DNA of 41,240 nt, from positions 1 through 41,240 of the forward strand of contig JAJEEA010000327.1 in NCBI GenBank assembly GCA_022821235.1. The letters run 5' to 3'. Under the pieces are notes generated by a model. The model saw only the letters and a program-made list of their open reading frames with translations, was not told where the DNA came from and searched no databases. The stretch is from Vicinamibacteria bacterium (GTDB taxonomy: Bacteria > Acidobacteriota > Vicinamibacteria > Vicinamibacterales > UBA8438). The translations under genes were made by a program, and so were the position numbers. This document shows positions 15,777-25,713 of this stretch, piece after piece (position 1 is the first letter of the stretch; every line of letters starts with the position of its first letter).

Positions 15777-15960
15777 CCCAACCAACCCTGCCAGGAGTCT
15801 GCACCCGCCCTACGGCGCAGACTACTGGCCCGGAAACCGCCGCGTGTGGCCGATTCGCCGCCCCCACGGTGCAGGGAGTCTGCACCGTCGCGGGCGCAGA
15901 CTCCCGGCGCCCTACCAATCCTGCCGGAGCCCGCGCGTTCCTCGGCGCAGACCCCGGCGC
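15777..15960. repeat. Cluster of degenerate REP-A modules
   Basis: CAACCAACCCTGCCAGGAGTC near 15780 starts one copy. GTGCAGGGAGTCTGCAC near 15868 and GGCGCCCTACCAATCCTGCC near 15908 belong to further partial copies, each with the GAGTC...GACTC pairing arms. They fill the divergent gap between the YdcF-like gene and the amidase. A TATGAT at 16013-16018 just downstream is a possible -10 for the amidase operon. Confidence 0.6.
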
Positions 15961-16064
15961 GAGGGACGAAGGCGAGGCCGGCGAGACGGTCGAACGCGGC
16001 CGGTCCGTACGCTATGATGCCTGAACGGCCCTGGACGGCCCGCGATCCCTCACCCCGCCGAACC

Positions 16065-17723
16065 ATGCCCGCGCCGCCACGCCCCCTGCCCCCGGTCGAG
16101 CGATGGGCGGGCGTCCGGGCGGGACGTGCGCGCGGCATCGGATGGGCGCTGTGCCTGGTGCTCGCCGCCGCCCTCCCCGGCGGCGGTCAGCCCGCCCCGG
16201 AGGACCTGACGGTCATCTCGCGCGCCGGCCGACGCCCCCTGCCCACGGTCGACGTCGGCGGCCGCACCATGGTCGCCCTGACCGAGCTCCTGGGCCCCTT
16301 CGGCCTTCGCGTGGGCGACGACCGGCAGCCCGGCCGGCTGACGCTCCTGCGGGGACCGGCGGTGATGGTGCTGACGGCGGGAGACGGCATCGTGTCGGTG
16401 GCGGGGCGGCTCGAGTCGCTGAGCTCGCCCCCGGTGGAGCGCGGAGGCATCTGGTACGTGCCGATCGACTTCATCGGACGGGCGCTTCCCCTCATCTCGG
16501 ACCAGCCGGTCGAGCTGAGGTCCCGCTCGGGGCTGGTGATCGTCGGTGACGTGCGCGTCCCGCAGGTCGTGGGCCGCTATCAGCGCATGGGGCGGCGATC
16601 GCGGCTGCGCCTCATGGTGACCCCGAACGTCGAACCCCGCATCGAACGGGCGGCCGGGCAGCTTCTCGTCACCTTCGAGGCCGATGCCGTGGATCTCGTC
16701 ATGCGCGACTTCGCGCCCGACGATCTGCTCCGGCGGGTGAGGGTCGACGACCGGCGCGCCCGGCTCGAAGTCGAGGTGGGCGACGCGTTCGGCAGCTTTG
16801 CCGCCAACAGCTCGCCCGCGCTCGGCGGCAGCCTGGAGGTGGTCGTCGACCTCCGACCGGCGGCGGCACGCGCCGCCCCCCCGCCGGCGCCCGACCCGCG
16901 GCCCGCCGCGGAAGCCGAAGCCGGCATCGAAGGGGAAGGCGCCGATCTGCCGGCCCTCGCGGACTTCGCGGGACCGTCGACGGTCAGCGCCATCGCCATC
17001 GACGCGGGACACGGCGGGGCCGACGCGGGAACCCTCGGCCCCGAGGGCACGCTGGAGAAGGACGTCACCCTCGGCGTGGCCCGGCGGCTGCAGGCCGCCA
17101 TCCAGCGGCGGCTCGGGCTTCGCGTGGTGCTGACCCGCTCGGGCGACGTCGACGTGACCCTCGACGAGCGCGCGGCCATCGCCAACAACAACCGCGCCGA
17201 TCTGTTCATCAGCCTTCACGCGAACGCGTCGATGCGGGCGACCGCGACCGGGGCCGAGGTCTTCCATCTCGGCCCCGTCGAGTACGACGAGCCGGGCGAC
17301 GCGCCGGCCGGGGGCGAACGGGTGCCGGTGGTGGGCGGCGGCACGCGGCGGCTCGACATCGTGCGCTGGGAGCGGGCCCAGCTCCGTTTCGTCGATCCAT
17401 CCGCCCTCTGGGCGCGGACGGTGGCCGAGGAGCTGCGCGCCCGGGTGCCGATGAGCCCGCGGGGCGTGCAGCAGGCGCCGCTGCGGGTGCTGGTGGGCGC
17501 CAACATGCCGGCGGCCCTGGTGGAGATGGGGTTCATCTCGAATCCCGGGCAGGAGGTCCAGCTCGCCTCCCCCGCGTTTCAGGACGCCGTGGTCGAGGCG
17601 CTGCTGCAGAGCATCATCCGTTTCCGCGACATGGTCGAGCAGGGCTTTCCCGAGGAAGACGATCCGCTCGCCGAGGACCCGCCCGCGGACGGCTCGGCGC
17701 CACTCCGGGAGCCGTTGCCGTGA
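16065..17723 (+). CDS. N-acetylmuramoyl-L-alanine amidase (Amidase_3)
   Basis: 552 aa from ATG 16065; ATG 16014 or 16017 would add 16-17 residues but overlaps a possible -10 box. A basic N-terminus and hydrophobic stretch (GIGWALCLVLAAALPGGG) form the export signal. A copper-amine-oxidase-N-like/AMIN region follows (PTVDVGGRTMVALTELLGPF and GGIWYVPIDFIGRALPL), then an Ala/Pro linker. The catalytic domain runs from IAIDAGHGGADAGTLG (zinc His) through EKDVTLGVARRL (zinc Glu), DLFISLHANAS (zinc His) to ALVEMGFISNP (catalytic Glu). It cleaves peptidoglycan stem peptides in the periplasm during cell separation. It heads an overlapping four-gene operon. Confidence 0.92.
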   Translation: MPAPPRPLPPVERWAGVRAGRARGIGWALCLVLAAALPGGGQPAPEDLTVISRAGRRPLPTVDVGGRTMVALTELLGPFGLRVGDDRQPGRLTLLRGPAVMVLTAGDGIVSVAGRLESLSSPPVERGGIWYVPIDFIGRALPLISDQPVELRSRSGLVIVGDVRVPQVVGRYQRMGRRSRLRLMVTPNVEPRIERAAGQLLVTFEADAVDLVMRDFAPDDLLRRVRVDDRRARLEVEVGDAFGSFAANSSPALGGSLEVVVDLRPAAARAAPPPAPDPRPAAEAEAGIEGEGADLPALADFAGPSTVSAIAIDAGHGGADAGTLGPEGTLEKDVTLGVARRLQAAIQRRLGLRVVLTRSGDVDVTLDERAAIANNNRADLFISLHANASMRATATGAEVFHLGPVEYDEPGDAPAGGERVPVVGGGTRRLDIVRWERAQLRFVDPSALWARTVAEELRARVPMSPRGVQQAPLRVLVGANMPAALVEMGFISNPGQEVQLASPAFQDAVVEALLQSIIRFRDMVEQGFPEEDDPLAEDPPADGSAPLREPLP

Positions 17724-18352
17724 GCGGCCGGGCCTGGCTGGCGAGGATCGTCTTCGCGGCCGCCGCGCTCGGCGGGGCCTGGGTGCTCTTCGTCGGGCTT
17801 CCCCGGTGGTTTCCGGACGAGAGCCCGGCGGTCTCGACCGGCGGCGGGGACGACAGGTCCGCGGTGGGCGCGCAGACGGTCTCGACCCTGTACTACGTCT
17901 CGGGCGACGGCCTGCGGCTCGTCGGCGTGCCGCGCCGGTTGACGCGCCGGGCCAACCCCACCGCGCAGGCCCGCGCCATTCTCGAGCAGCAGCTCGCGGA
18001 CCCGCCGGCGCCGCTGATCTCGCCCATCCCGCCCGGCACGAGCCTGCGGGCGGTCTATCTCACCGGAGACGGCGACGCGTTCGTCGACCTCACCGAGGAG
18101 ATTGCCCTCGGCCATTCCGGCGGGTCGCGGGAGGAGCTCTTCACGGTGTACGCCGTCGTGAACGCCCTGACCACGAACCTCGCCGCCGTCGACGCGGTGC
18201 AGATTCTCGTAGACGGCGTCGAGGTCGACACGCTGGTCGGACACGTCGATCTGCAGCGTCCCCTGAGACAGAACCTCGACCTGCTGGAAGCGCCCAGCGA
18301 TGACTGGATGCCGGCCGACGACGCGCCGGCCGACCCGGACCGTTCGTCATGA
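17720..18352 (+). CDS. GerMN domain protein, membrane-anchored
   Basis: 210 aa from GTG 17720, overlapping the amidase stop (GTGA). One N-terminal membrane anchor ([19 protein letters not shown]) precedes a GerMN domain: [60 protein letters not shown] and [20 protein letters not shown]. GerMN proteins often sit beside Amidase_3 and rph in diverse bacteria and probably assist the amidase or bind wall material. The assignment is firm; the precise role is inferred from context. Confidence 0.88.
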   Translation: MSGRAWLARIVFAAAALGGAWVLFVGLPRWFPDESPAVSTGGGDDRSAVGAQTVSTLYYVSGDGLRLVGVPRRLTRRANPTAQARAILEQQLADPPAPLISPIPPGTSLRAVYLTGDGDAFVDLTEEIALGHSGGSREELFTVYAVVNALTTNLAAVDAVQILVDGVEVDTLVGHVDLQRPLRQNLDLLEAPSDDWMPADDAPADPDRSS

Positions 18353-19086
18353 CCCCAACCGCCCGCGGCGACGCGCGGCCCCCGGACGAGCTCCGGCCCA
18401 CGCGCCTGACCCCCCACTATCTCGACCACCCCGAGGGCTCCGTCCTCATCGAGGCCGGACGCACCCGGGTCATCTGCACCGCGAGCGTCGAGGAGAAGGT
18501 GCCGGTGTTCCTCCGCGGCGCCGGCAAGGGGTGGGTGACGGCCGAGTACGGGATGCTGCCGCGCGCCACGTCCACGCGCACCTCCCGCGAGGCGAGCCGG
18601 GGCCGGCCGAGCGGACGCACCCAGGAGATCCAGCGGCTGATCGGCCGCTCGCTGCGCGCCGTCACGAGCCTCCCGGCCCTCGGCGAGCGCACCGTCTGGA
18701 TCGACTGCGACGTCATCCAGGCCGACGGCGGCACCCGCACGGCGTCCATCACCGGGGGGTTCGTGGCCCTCGCCTTCGCGCTGCGCCGGCTGCGCGAGCG
18801 CGGCGCCATCGCGCGCATGCCCCTGACCGACCACGTCGCCGCGATCAGCGTCGGGATCGTCCACGGCTTCCCGCTGCTCGACCTCGCCTACGAGGAGGAC
18901 TCGAACGCGGAGGTCGACATGAACGTGGTCATGACCGGGGACGGCCGCTTCATCGAGGTGCAGGGCACGGCGGAGGGCGCGCCCTTCTCACGCGACTCGC
19001 ACGACGCCCTGCTCGGGCTGGCCGAGTCCGGCATCCGCCGCCTCGTCGAGATGCAGCGCGACCTGGTCGGGGCCCTGACCGCGTGA
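18349..19086 (+). CDS. rph: Ribonuclease PH
   Basis: 245 aa, the usual length. ATG 18349 overlaps the previous stop. The family signature is complete: [50 protein letters not shown], the phosphate-binding [49 protein letters not shown] and [20 protein letters not shown]. It trims tRNA 3' ends by phosphorolysis. rdgB follows with a GTGA overlap, the classic rph-rdgB pairing. Confidence 0.97.
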   Translation: MTPTARGDARPPDELRPTRLTPHYLDHPEGSVLIEAGRTRVICTASVEEKVPVFLRGAGKGWVTAEYGMLPRATSTRTSREASRGRPSGRTQEIQRLIGRSLRAVTSLPALGERTVWIDCDVIQADGGTRTASITGGFVALAFALRRLRERGAIARMPLTDHVAAISVGIVHGFPLLDLAYEEDSNAEVDMNVVMTGDGRFIEVQGTAEGAPFSRDSHDALLGLAESGIRRLVEMQRDLVGALTA

Positions 19087-19832
19087 CCGGCCCCGCGCCG
19101 GCCCGGCTGCTCGTGGCCACGACCAACCGCGGCAAGCTCGCCGAGATCCGCGACATCCTCGGCGGTCTCCCGACCACCCTCGCCACGCTCGACGACCACC
19201 CCGGAATCGGCGAACCGGAGGAGACCGGCGCGACCTTCGCGGCCAACGCCCGCCTGAAGGCGCTCTACTACGCCGAGGCGACCGGCGAGCTCACCGTGGC
19301 CGAGGACTCCGGGCTCGAGATCGACGCGCTCGACGGCGAGCCGTGGGTGCGCTCGGCGAGATTCAACGGCTAGTCGTACGCGGAGAAATTCGCGGCGATT
19401 CGGCGCATGCTCGCCGAGCGGGGCGCCGACGGCAGCGCCGCCCGCTTCGTGTGCGCGCTCGCCCTCGCCCGCCCATCGTCGCCTGGCGGCTCCGCCGGGC
19501 GCCCAACCAACCCTCCAGGAGCCCGCGCCGTTCCACGGCGCGAACTCCTGCCCCGCCCATCGTCGCCTGACGGCCCCGCCGGGCGCCCAACCAGTCCTCC
19601 AGGAGCCCGCGCCGCTGTCCTCTGGGAAGCCGCCGGCATCGTCGAGGGCCGCGTGCAACTGCCTCCCCGCGGCGAGGGGGGCTTCGGTTACGACCCCATC
19701 TTCCACTACCCCCCCTACGGCCGCACGCTGGCCGAGGTGAGCCCGGCAGAGAAGGCCGCCGTCAGTCACCGGGGGCGGGCGTTCCGTCAGCTTCGCCGCC
19801 GTCTGACCGCGGGTGGGGCAGCTCGATGGTGA
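19083..19832 (+). pseudogene. rdgB: XTP/dITP diphosphatase (rdgB) with in-frame TAG and REP-A insertion
   Basis: GTG 19083 opens LLVATTNRGKLAEIRDILGG, then AEDSGLEIDALDGEPWVRSA and RFNG. TAG at 19371-19373 (codon 97) interrupts, and the same frame continues SYAEKFAAIRRML. After RFVCALALA there are about 49 extra residues made of two REP-A copies, then normal RdgB resumes: VEGRVQLPPRGEGGFGYDPI, FHYPPYGRTLAEVSPAEKAA and [11 protein letters not shown]. The enzyme would remove non-canonical purine NTPs. It is either a pseudogene, or intact with a sequence error or readthrough at the TAG. Everything else is conserved and in frame. The last ~70 nt overlap the convergent phoR. Confidence 0.85.
19469..19619 (+). 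repeat. Two in-frame REP-A copies inside rdgB
   Basis: GCCCATCGTCGCC begins at 19471 and again at 19555, an 84-bp period equal to 28 codons. Each copy contains GGGCGCCCAACCA and CCAGGAGCCCGCGCCG. They encode RPSSPGGSAGRPTNPPGARA-type peptides twice over. The insertion preserves the rdgB frame on both sides, as Rickettsia palindromic elements do. Confidence 0.85.
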
Positions 19833-21186
19833 AGACCGTGCCGCCGCCGTCCCGGTTGGCGGCCCGCACCGAGCCCTCGTGGAGGCCGATCAGGTGCTTG
19901 ACGATCGCGAGCCCGAGCCCGGTGCCGCCGGGGTCGCGGGGCCTGGCGTCGTCCACCCGATAGAACCGCTCGAAGATCCGGGTCAGGTCCGTATCCGGGA
20001 TGCCCGGGCCGCGGTCGGCGACGGTGATGCGGACCACGCCGTCCTCGCTGCCGGCGCCGAGCTCGACGGTGCTGTCGGCGGGGGCGTAGTTGACGGCGTT
20101 CTCGACGAGGTTGCGGATGGCGTCGTGGAGCTTGAGAGGGTCCGCCAGGACCGTGACCGCTTCCGGGGTGACGGCGGTCCTGATGTCCACGTGCTTGCTC
20201 TCCGCCAGCGGCGCCAGCTCGCCGGCCACCGAGGCGAAGGTCGCCTCCAGCGCGCAAGGGGTCGGCGCCAGCCGCTCCTGCCCCGCGTCGAGACGGGCCA
20301 GCCTCAGCAGGTCGTTCACCAGGCGCTCCATCCTCGCGCTGTTCCTGGCGATGATGGCGACGAAGCGGCGTTCGCCGGGGCGGTCTTCGTCGACGAGAGC
20401 CTCGACCCCGCCCCGGATCGCGGTGAGCGGCGTCCGCAGCTCGTGAGAGACGTTGGCGACGAAGTCCTGCCGGACCTGATCCGCCCGGCGGTACTCGGTG
20501 ACGTCGTGGAGCACCAGGGCCACTCCCCGCTCCCCGTTGGCCGCGAACGGCCGGGCGTTGGCGAGCAGCACCTTGGGGGGGTCGGTGTTCAACCGCACCT
20601 CGTTCCCGCGTCCGGCGTCGCCGGCCACCGCCGCCGCGATGACCCGGGTCACCTCCGGATGGCGGATCAGCTCGACGTGGAAGCGTCCCGTCGGATCGCT
20701 GTCGATGCCGAGCATCCGCTGCACGGACTCGTTGGCAATCTGCACCCGGCCCTCGTCGTCGATCACCAGGACCCCTTCGACCATCCCCCCGAGAATGGCG
20801 TCGACCCGCGTCTGCTGGCCGGAGAGGTCCTTCACCTGGCGGGCCAGCTCGCGCGCCGTCTGATCGAGGGCGCGCGCCATCACCCCCAGCTCGTCGTCGC
20901 CGTGGTCGAGTCCGACGGGAAAGGGCGTCCCCGCCGTGTAGCGCCGGGCCGTCTCGGTCAACGCCCGGACCCGGCGGTGGAGCCGGATCGAGGCGAGCCG
21001 GGCGATGGCGAGGGCGGCCCCGAGCGCGGCCAGGAACCCGGCCGCGAGCGCCCAGGCCAGCGGATAGGGCCGGTCCTCGACGTCCGCCGGAGGCGGGCCC
21101 GGCGACCCGACGACGAGGGCAACCGTGACCAGGGCCGCGGCGGCGACCGCCATCGAAGACAGGAACAGACGGGTGGGCAGCCTCAC
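19762..21186 (-). CDS. phoR: Phosphate-regulon sensor histidine kinase
   Basis: 474 aa from GTG 21186 with GAGG upstream. Two membrane helices (about residues 7-27 and 43-63) enclose a very short periplasmic loop, as in PhoR, which senses through the Pst-PhoU complex rather than a periplasmic ligand. Next come HAMP ([16 protein letters not shown]), a PAS domain ([20 protein letters not shown]), the HisKA box [13 protein letters not shown] with H248, N-box [10 protein letters not shown] and G-boxes DRGPGIP and [13 protein letters not shown]. It is last in the pst-pho operon, 71 nt after phoB. Its 3' end overlaps the convergent rdgB. Confidence 0.93.
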   Translation of the reverse strand: MRLPTRLFLSSMAVAAAALVTVALVVGSPGPPPADVEDRPYPLAWALAAGFLAALGAALAIARLASIRLHRRVRALTETARRYTAGTPFPVGLDHGDDELGVMARALDQTARELARQVKDLSGQQTRVDAILGGMVEGVLVIDDEGRVQIANESVQRMLGIDSDPTGRFHVELIRHPEVTRVIAAAVAGDAGRGNEVRLNTDPPKVLLANARPFAANGERGVALVLHDVTEYRRADQVRQDFVANVSHELRTPLTAIRGGVEALVDEDRPGERRFVAIIARNSARMERLVNDLLRLARLDAGQERLAPTPCALEATFASVAGELAPLAESKHVDIRTAVTPEAVTVLADPLKLHDAIRNLVENAVNYAPADSTVELGAGSEDGVVRITVADRGPGIPDTDLTRIFERFYRVDDARPRDPGGTGLGLAIVKHLIGLHEGSVRAANRDGGGTVFTIELPHPRSDGGEADGTPAPGD

Positions 21187-21257
21187 GGAACCTCGAACGA
21201 ACAGGCGCGACGCCGCTCACCGCGGCCCGGCCGCGGCGGCCGGCCGCCGGGGGGCCG

Positions 21258-21938
21258 TCACGTGCTCTCGACGAACTTGTAGCCGAACTGCTTGATGGTC
21301 ACGATGTGCTCGACCAGCGAGGGGAGCTTCTCGCGCAGCCGACGGATGTGCACGTCGACGGTGCGGGTGCCCCCCGTGTACTGATACCCCCAGACGTCGG
21401 AGAGCAGGAGGTCGCGCGACAGCACCCGGCCGGCGTGCTCGATCAGGTACTTCAGCAGCAGGAACTCCTTGGCCGTCAACCGCACCGGCCGGCCGTCGTC
21501 GCTCACCTCGTGCCGGTCGAGGTCGATCACCAGCGAGCCGAACCGGAGGATCTTGTCGGGCCCGAAGGGCTGGGTGCGGCGCAGGACAGCCCGGAGCCGC
21601 GCCACGAGCTCCCGCGGGCTGAACGGCTTGGTCACGTAGTCGTCGGCGCCGAGATCGAGCCCCTCCACCCGGGCCTCCTCCTCCGCCCGCGCCGTCAGCA
21701 TGATGATGGGCACCGCCGCGGTCTGCGGGTCGTTGCGCATCAGCCGGCAGATCTCCAGGCCGCTCATCCCCGGCAGCATCAGGTCGAGAACGACGAGATC
21801 GGGGCGCTGGCGTATGTGCTCCAGGGCGTCGGTGCCGGTTCCGACGACGCTGGTGTCGTAGCCGGCCCGAGAGAGGTGGTGCTCGACCAGCTCCGCGATG
21901 TCCGGATCGTCCTCGACGACGAGTATGCGGCTAGGCAT
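21258..21938 (-). CDS. phoB: Phosphate regulon response regulator
   Basis: 226 aa. The receiver domain has acidic E9/D10/D11, phospho-acceptor D52 (VVLDLMLPG), a Thr/Ala switch and Lys in DDYVTKPFSPREL. The C-terminal OmpR-type winged helix includes VRLTAKEFLLLKYLIEHAGR and GGTRTVDVHIRRLREKL. The position between phoU and phoR identifies it as PhoB/PhoP. It should bind the 11-bp direct repeats noted upstream of pstS. Confidence 0.95.
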   Translation of the reverse strand: MPSRILVVEDDPDIAELVEHHLSRAGYDTSVVGTGTDALEHIRQRPDLVVLDLMLPGMSGLEICRLMRNDPQTAAVPIIMLTARAEEEARVEGLDLGADDYVTKPFSPRELVARLRAVLRRTQPFGPDKILRFGSLVIDLDRHEVSDDGRPVRLTAKEFLLLKYLIEHAGRVLSRDLLLSDVWGYQYTGGTRTVDVHIRRLREKLPSLVEHIVTIKQFGYKFVEST

Positions 21939-21971
21939 GGGCAGGCGGCTCTCGGACGGCCAACGACTCGA

Positions 21972-22670
21972 TCACTGCTCCCCGTGAGGCGGCGCGTCGG
22001 CGCCGGGGGCCCCGCCCTCCCGCCCGTGATGGCGGACGTCGCGCCCCGACACGATGAAGATGGCCTCCTCGGCGATGTTGGTGGCGTGATCGCCGATCCG
22101 CTCGAGGTGCCGCGAAACGAGCAGGAGCTCGAGGGCGGGCTGGGTCACCGCGGCGTCCGTGCACATGACCCCGATCAGCTCGCGGAACACCCGGTCCTTG
22201 AGGTGGTCGACGGAGTCGTCGCGGTCGAGGACCTCCCTCGCGAGGCGGACGTCCTGCCGGACGAACGCGTTCAGGGAGTCGCGCAGCATGCCCTGGGCGA
22301 TGTCCGCCATCCGGGGAACGTCGATCAGGGGCTTGACGGCGGGATGCTCCAGATACCGCAGGGTCGCCTCGGCGACGTTGATCGCGAAGTCGCCGATGCG
22401 TTCCAGGTCGCTGTTGATCTTGACCCCGGACACCACCACCCGCAGGTCCGTCGCCACCGGCTGGTGCAGGGCGAGCAACTGGAAGCAGCGCTCGTCGATC
22501 TCGATGTGCAGCCGGTTGATCGCGTCGTCGCCGGTCAGCACCCGCTCGGCCAGCCGGTGGTCGCGGTCGACCAGCGACTGCACCGATGCGCGCACCTGCT
22601 CCTCGACGGCGCCGGCCATCACCAGCATCCGCTCCTTGAGGTGATCGAGATCGTCCTGGAGGTGGGGCAT
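21972..22670 (-). CDS. phoU: Phosphate signalling protein PhoU
   Basis: 232 aa from ATG 22670, with GGAGG seven nt upstream. It has two PhoU three-helix repeats, each with the metal-binding E/D-x3-D motif: INSDLERIGDFAINVAEATL in the first and SRHLERIGDHATNIAEEAIF in the second. The C-terminal tail is His/Gly-rich (GRDVRHHGREGGAPGADAPP). It links PstB activity to PhoR and keeps the regulon off when phosphate is plentiful. A REP-A element lies between it and pstB. Confidence 0.95.
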   Translation of the reverse strand: MPHLQDDLDHLKERMLVMAGAVEEQVRASVQSLVDRDHRLAERVLTGDDAINRLHIEIDERCFQLLALHQPVATDLRVVVSGVKINSDLERIGDFAINVAEATLRYLEHPAVKPLIDVPRMADIAQGMLRDSLNAFVRQDVRLAREVLDRDDSVDHLKDRVFRELIGVMCTDAAVTQPALELLLVSRHLERIGDHATNIAEEAIFIVSGRDVRHHGREGGAPGADAPPHGEQ

Positions 22671-22685
22671 CGACCTCCGATCTCG

Positions 22686-22768
22686 CCCGCCAATCGTCGC
22701 CTGCGGCTCCGCTTGGCGCCCAACCAACCCTACAGGAGTCCGCGCCGTTCCACGGCGCAGACTCCTAC
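22686..22768 (+). repeat. REP-A palindromic element (best-preserved copy)
   Basis: It runs CCCGCCAATCGTCGCCTGCG, GCTCCGCTTGGCGCCCAACC, AACCCTACAGGAGTCCGCGC, CGTTCCACGGCGCAGACTCC. Module 1 pairs CGCCAA with TTGGCG. Module 2 pairs GAGTC-GCGCCGT with ACGGCGC-GACTC around a 3-nt loop. It fills the pstB-phoU gap and touches the pstB stop codon. Confidence 0.85.
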
Positions 22769-23583
22769 CCGAGCCGCCCGGTGACGTAGTCCTCGGTCAG
22801 CTTCCGGGCCGGCGCCGTGAAGATGCGGCTCGTCAGGTCATGCTCCACGAGCTTGCCCAGCCAGAAGAACGCGGTGCCGTCCGAGACGCGGGCAGCCTGC
22901 TGCATGTTGTGGGTCACGATGACGATCGTGTAGCGCTGCTTCAACTGATACACGAGCTCCTCGATGCGCTGGGTCGCGATGGGATCGAGCGCCGACGCGG
23001 GCTCGTCCATCAGCAGGACGTCCGGCTCGACGGCCAGGGCCCGTGCGATGCACAGCCGCTGCTGCTGGCCGACGGACAGGGCGAGGGCCGAATCCCGGAG
23101 GCGGTCCTGCACCTCGTCCCACAGCGCCGCCGTCCTCAGGCTGGCCTCCACGCGGTCCTCCAGCTCGGCCCGCGAGCCGGCGAGGCCGTTGACGCGCAGC
23201 CCGTAGGCGACGTTCTCGAACACCGACTTGGGAAACGGGTTGGACTTCTGGAACACCATGCCGACCCGGCGGCGCACCTCCACCGGGTCCGCCTCCGGCG
23301 CGTAGACGTCCTGCCCGTCGATGGCGACGGATCCCGTCACGCGGGTCGAGGGGATGAGCTCGTTCATCCGGTTCAACGCCCGGAGGAACGTGCTCTTGCC
23401 GCATCCCGAGGGCCCGACGCATGCCGTGACCTGATGGGCGGGGATGCGCATCGACACGTTGTCGAGGGCCCGCGTCTCGCCGTAGAAGCAGCTCAAGCCC
23501 CTGACGTCGACCTTCGTCCCGGTATCGACGACCTCGCCCTCGCGGCCGCGCGCCGCGACGTCGGCCAGGGACGGTATCGCCAT
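22765..23583 (-). CDS. pstB: Phosphate ABC transporter ATP-binding protein PstB
   Basis: 272 aa from ATG 23583; ATG 23598 is an alternative. Walker A is GPSGCGKST followed by [13 protein letters not shown], a PstB hallmark. The Q-loop region reads [20 protein letters not shown], the signature motif is LSVGQQQRL, Walker B is [13 protein letters not shown], and the switch His is in [13 protein letters not shown]. About 25 extra N-terminal residues precede the usual start of homology. It energises PstCA. The 227-nt gap before it holds a REP-B element rather than a tight overlap. Confidence 0.96.
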   Translation of the reverse strand: MAIPSLADVAARGREGEVVDTGTKVDVRGLSCFYGETRALDNVSMRIPAHQVTACVGPSGCGKSTFLRALNRMNELIPSTRVTGSVAIDGQDVYAPEADPVEVRRRVGMVFQKSNPFPKSVFENVAYGLRVNGLAGSRAELEDRVEASLRTAALWDEVQDRLRDSALALSVGQQQRLCIARALAVEPDVLLMDEPASALDPIATQRIEELVYQLKQRYTIVIVTHNMQQAARVSDGTAFFWLGKLVEHDLTSRIFTAPARKLTEDYVTGRLG

Positions 23584-23639
23584 GGTGCGTGAGGCCATCG
23601 TCGAGGCACCTGCCAGCAGCTCGTGGTGGAAGTCCCCGC

Positions 23640-23790
23640 TGCATTCGAGCAGGGATACATCCTGCCCGGCTGCGTTGCTCCTCGGTTGCATATGCCCGAT
23701 ATGCGCCCTCGTCGCGCCTCGTCAGGCAGGCGCCTCGCCGGTCTCCGTGCAACGCGGGGTTTCGCCACGGGCTCCAGGCGCCCCCTGCGT
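23640..23790 (+). repeat. REP-B element in the pstA-pstB gap
   Basis: The core contains GTTGCATATGCCCGATATGC, then GCCTCGTCAGGCAGGCGCCT, and ends GCAACGCGGGGTTTCGCCAC. The same order of blocks occurs inverted at 27818-27925. Translated shadows of both copies share the peptide [10 protein letters not shown], confirming the match. Confidence 0.7.
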
Positions 23791-23810
23791 CCGACCGGGC
23801 GGCGCGGTCG

Positions 23811-24656
23811 TCACCCCTGACATCGGTCCCGCAGCCAGGCGGCGAAGCCGTTCATCCCGAGCAGCAGGACCAGCAACACCATGATACCGGCAGCCGCGTT
23901 CTCCAGGAACGCCTCCTGCGGTCGCGACATCCAGTTGAACACCTGTATCGGCAGCACCGTGAACGGCGACCGGATGCCGTCCGGCGCGAACGGGACGTAG
24001 GTCAGGGCGCCGATCGCGAGCAGGGGCGCCGTCTCCCCGATCGCCCGCGACAAGGCCAGTATCGTCCCCGTGAGCATGCCGGGCAGGGCGACCGGCAGCA
24101 CCTGGTGCCAGACGGTCTGCCACCGCGTCGCCCCCAGGGCGTACGACGCCTCCCGCAGGGACGGCGGCACCGCGCGGAGCGCTTCGCGCGAGGCCAGGAT
24201 CACCACCGGCAGGACCAGCAGGGCCAGGGTCGCGGCGCCGGCCAGCACGCTCCGACCGAACCCCAGCGTGCGCACGAAGAGCCCCAGGGCCAGGAGCCCG
24301 TAGATCACCGACGGCACCCCCGCGAGGTTGGCGATGTTGATCTCGATGAGACGGGCCCACCACCCGCGGTCGCCGTACTCCTCCAGGTAGACCGCCGCCC
24401 CGATCCCGATCGGCACCGCCAGCACCGTGGTCACCGCGATCACCCACACCGTGCCCGCGAGCGCCGGGAAGATGCCGGCGTTCTCGGCGCGGCGCGAGGG
24501 CAGGCCCGTGAGGAAGTCCCACGACAGCCGGCCGAGCCCGTCGCGAAGGATGTCGGCGAGGAGGATCGCGAGCACCAGCAGGCCGAGCAGGGTCGCCCCC
24601 AGCCCCAGGCCGTGCAGGACCAGGTCGGACAGCCGGCCCCGCCACCGCGGGCTCAC
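23811..24656 (-). CDS. pstA: Phosphate ABC transporter permease PstA
   Basis: 281 aa from GTG 24656, supported by GGGAGG upstream and the GTGA overlap with the pstC stop. Six membrane helices are predicted. The first follows a short cytoplasmic tail ([18 protein letters not shown]). The ABC-permease EAA loop reads [22 protein letters not shown], followed by [12 protein letters not shown]. It pairs with PstC to form the inner-membrane channel. Confidence 0.95.
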   Translation of the reverse strand: MSPRWRGRLSDLVLHGLGLGATLLGLLVLAILLADILRDGLGRLSWDFLTGLPSRRAENAGIFPALAGTVWVIAVTTVLAVPIGIGAAVYLEEYGDRGWWARLIEINIANLAGVPSVIYGLLALGLFVRTLGFGRSVLAGAATLALLVLPVVILASREALRAVPPSLREASYALGATRWQTVWHQVLPVALPGMLTGTILALSRAIGETAPLLAIGALTYVPFAPDGIRSPFTVLPIQVFNWMSRPQEAFLENAAAGIMVLLVLLLGMNGFAAWLRDRCQG

Positions 24657-25543
24657 GGATACGCCTCCCGGTACCGCCCCCGCAACCACGTGCTGACGAG
24701 GTTGAGAGAGAACGTGCTGATGAACAGCAGCATGCCCACCGCGAAGATGGTCCGGTAGGCCAGGGTCCCGGTCGGGGCGTCGCCCAGGCTGACCTGCACG
24801 ATGTACGCGGTCATCGTCTCGATCGGCACCAGCGGATTGAGGGTCAGCCGCGGCTGCTGCCCGGCCGCGATGGCCACGATCATCGTCTCGCCGATGGCCC
24901 TCGAGACGGCGAGGACGGCGGCGGCCGAGATGCCCGACATCGCGGCGGGAAGGACCACCCCCAGCGTCGTCTGGGCCCGGGTGGCCCCCAGCGCCCGCGA
25001 CGCGTCCCGGAGACCGCGCGGGACCCCCTGCAGGGCGTCTTCCGAGAGGGAGGACACCAGCGGCAGGATCATGACGCCCATGACGAGGCCGGGGCTGAGC
25101 GCGTTGAACCCGGAGAGGCCCGGAATGAACTGCTGCAGGAACGGGGTGACCGCGAGCAGCGCGAAGTAGCCGTACACGACGGTCGGCAGGCCCGCCAGGA
25201 CCTCGAGCACCGGCTTGACGCTCCGCCGCACCCTCGGCGGCGCGTACTCGCTGAGGTAGACGGCGGTCAGCAGCCCGGCGGGAAGCGCCACCACGAGGGC
25301 GATGGCCGACACCAGCAGGGTGCCCGCCACCAGCGGCAGCACCCCGAAGGACTCCTGGAAGAAGAGCGGCGTCCACACCGTGCCGAACAGGAACTCGAGC
25401 GGCGACACCTCGCGGAGGAACCGGAAGGTCTCGACGGACAGGATCGACAGGATGCCGACGGTCACGAGGACCGACGCCCCCGCGCAGGCGCGGAGCGCCC
25501 ACTCGATGACGCCCTCGATGCGGTCCTGTCGTGTCCGCGCCAT
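24653..25543 (-). CDS. pstC: Phosphate ABC transporter permease PstC
   Basis: 296 aa from ATG 25543 ([20 protein letters not shown]). The upstream frame extension is repeat DNA, so the ATG is preferred. The PstC pattern is clear: early [43 protein letters not shown] loop [20 protein letters not shown] and [18 protein letters not shown]. It overlaps pstA by 4 nt. Confidence 0.95.
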   Translation of the reverse strand: MARTRQDRIEGVIEWALRACAGASVLVTVGILSILSVETFRFLREVSPLEFLFGTVWTPLFFQESFGVLPLVAGTLLVSAIALVVALPAGLLTAVYLSEYAPPRVRRSVKPVLEVLAGLPTVVYGYFALLAVTPFLQQFIPGLSGFNALSPGLVMGVMILPLVSSLSEDALQGVPRGLRDASRALGATRAQTTLGVVLPAAMSGISAAAVLAVSRAIGETMIVAIAAGQQPRLTLNPLVPIETMTAYIVQVSLGDAPTGTLAYRTIFAVGMLLFISTFSLNLVSTWLRGRYREAYP

Positions 25544-25562
25544 TCTGCCGCTCCCGCGCAAC

Positions 25563-25661
25563 CGCGCGACCCGCGGTCGCGTTGGGCGTTTCGCCGACGC
25601 GAGACTCCCGGAGGACACCCTGCGTCCGCGCGACCGCGGTCGCGTCGGGAGCTTCGCCGAC
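25563..25661. repeat. Palindromic direct repeat in the pstS-pstC gap
   Basis: Two ~36-bp copies start near 25563 and 25627 (64-bp period). Each holds an interrupted palindrome around CCGCGGTCGCG and ends TTCGCCGAC. They fill the 170-nt gap between pstS and pstC. A hairpin here could attenuate or stabilise so that PstS is made in excess over the permease. Confidence 0.7.
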
Positions 25662-25713
25662 ACGGGGCGCCGGCGGCACGAGCCGCCGAGGCGATTCGAC
25701 GACGCGGGCGGAC

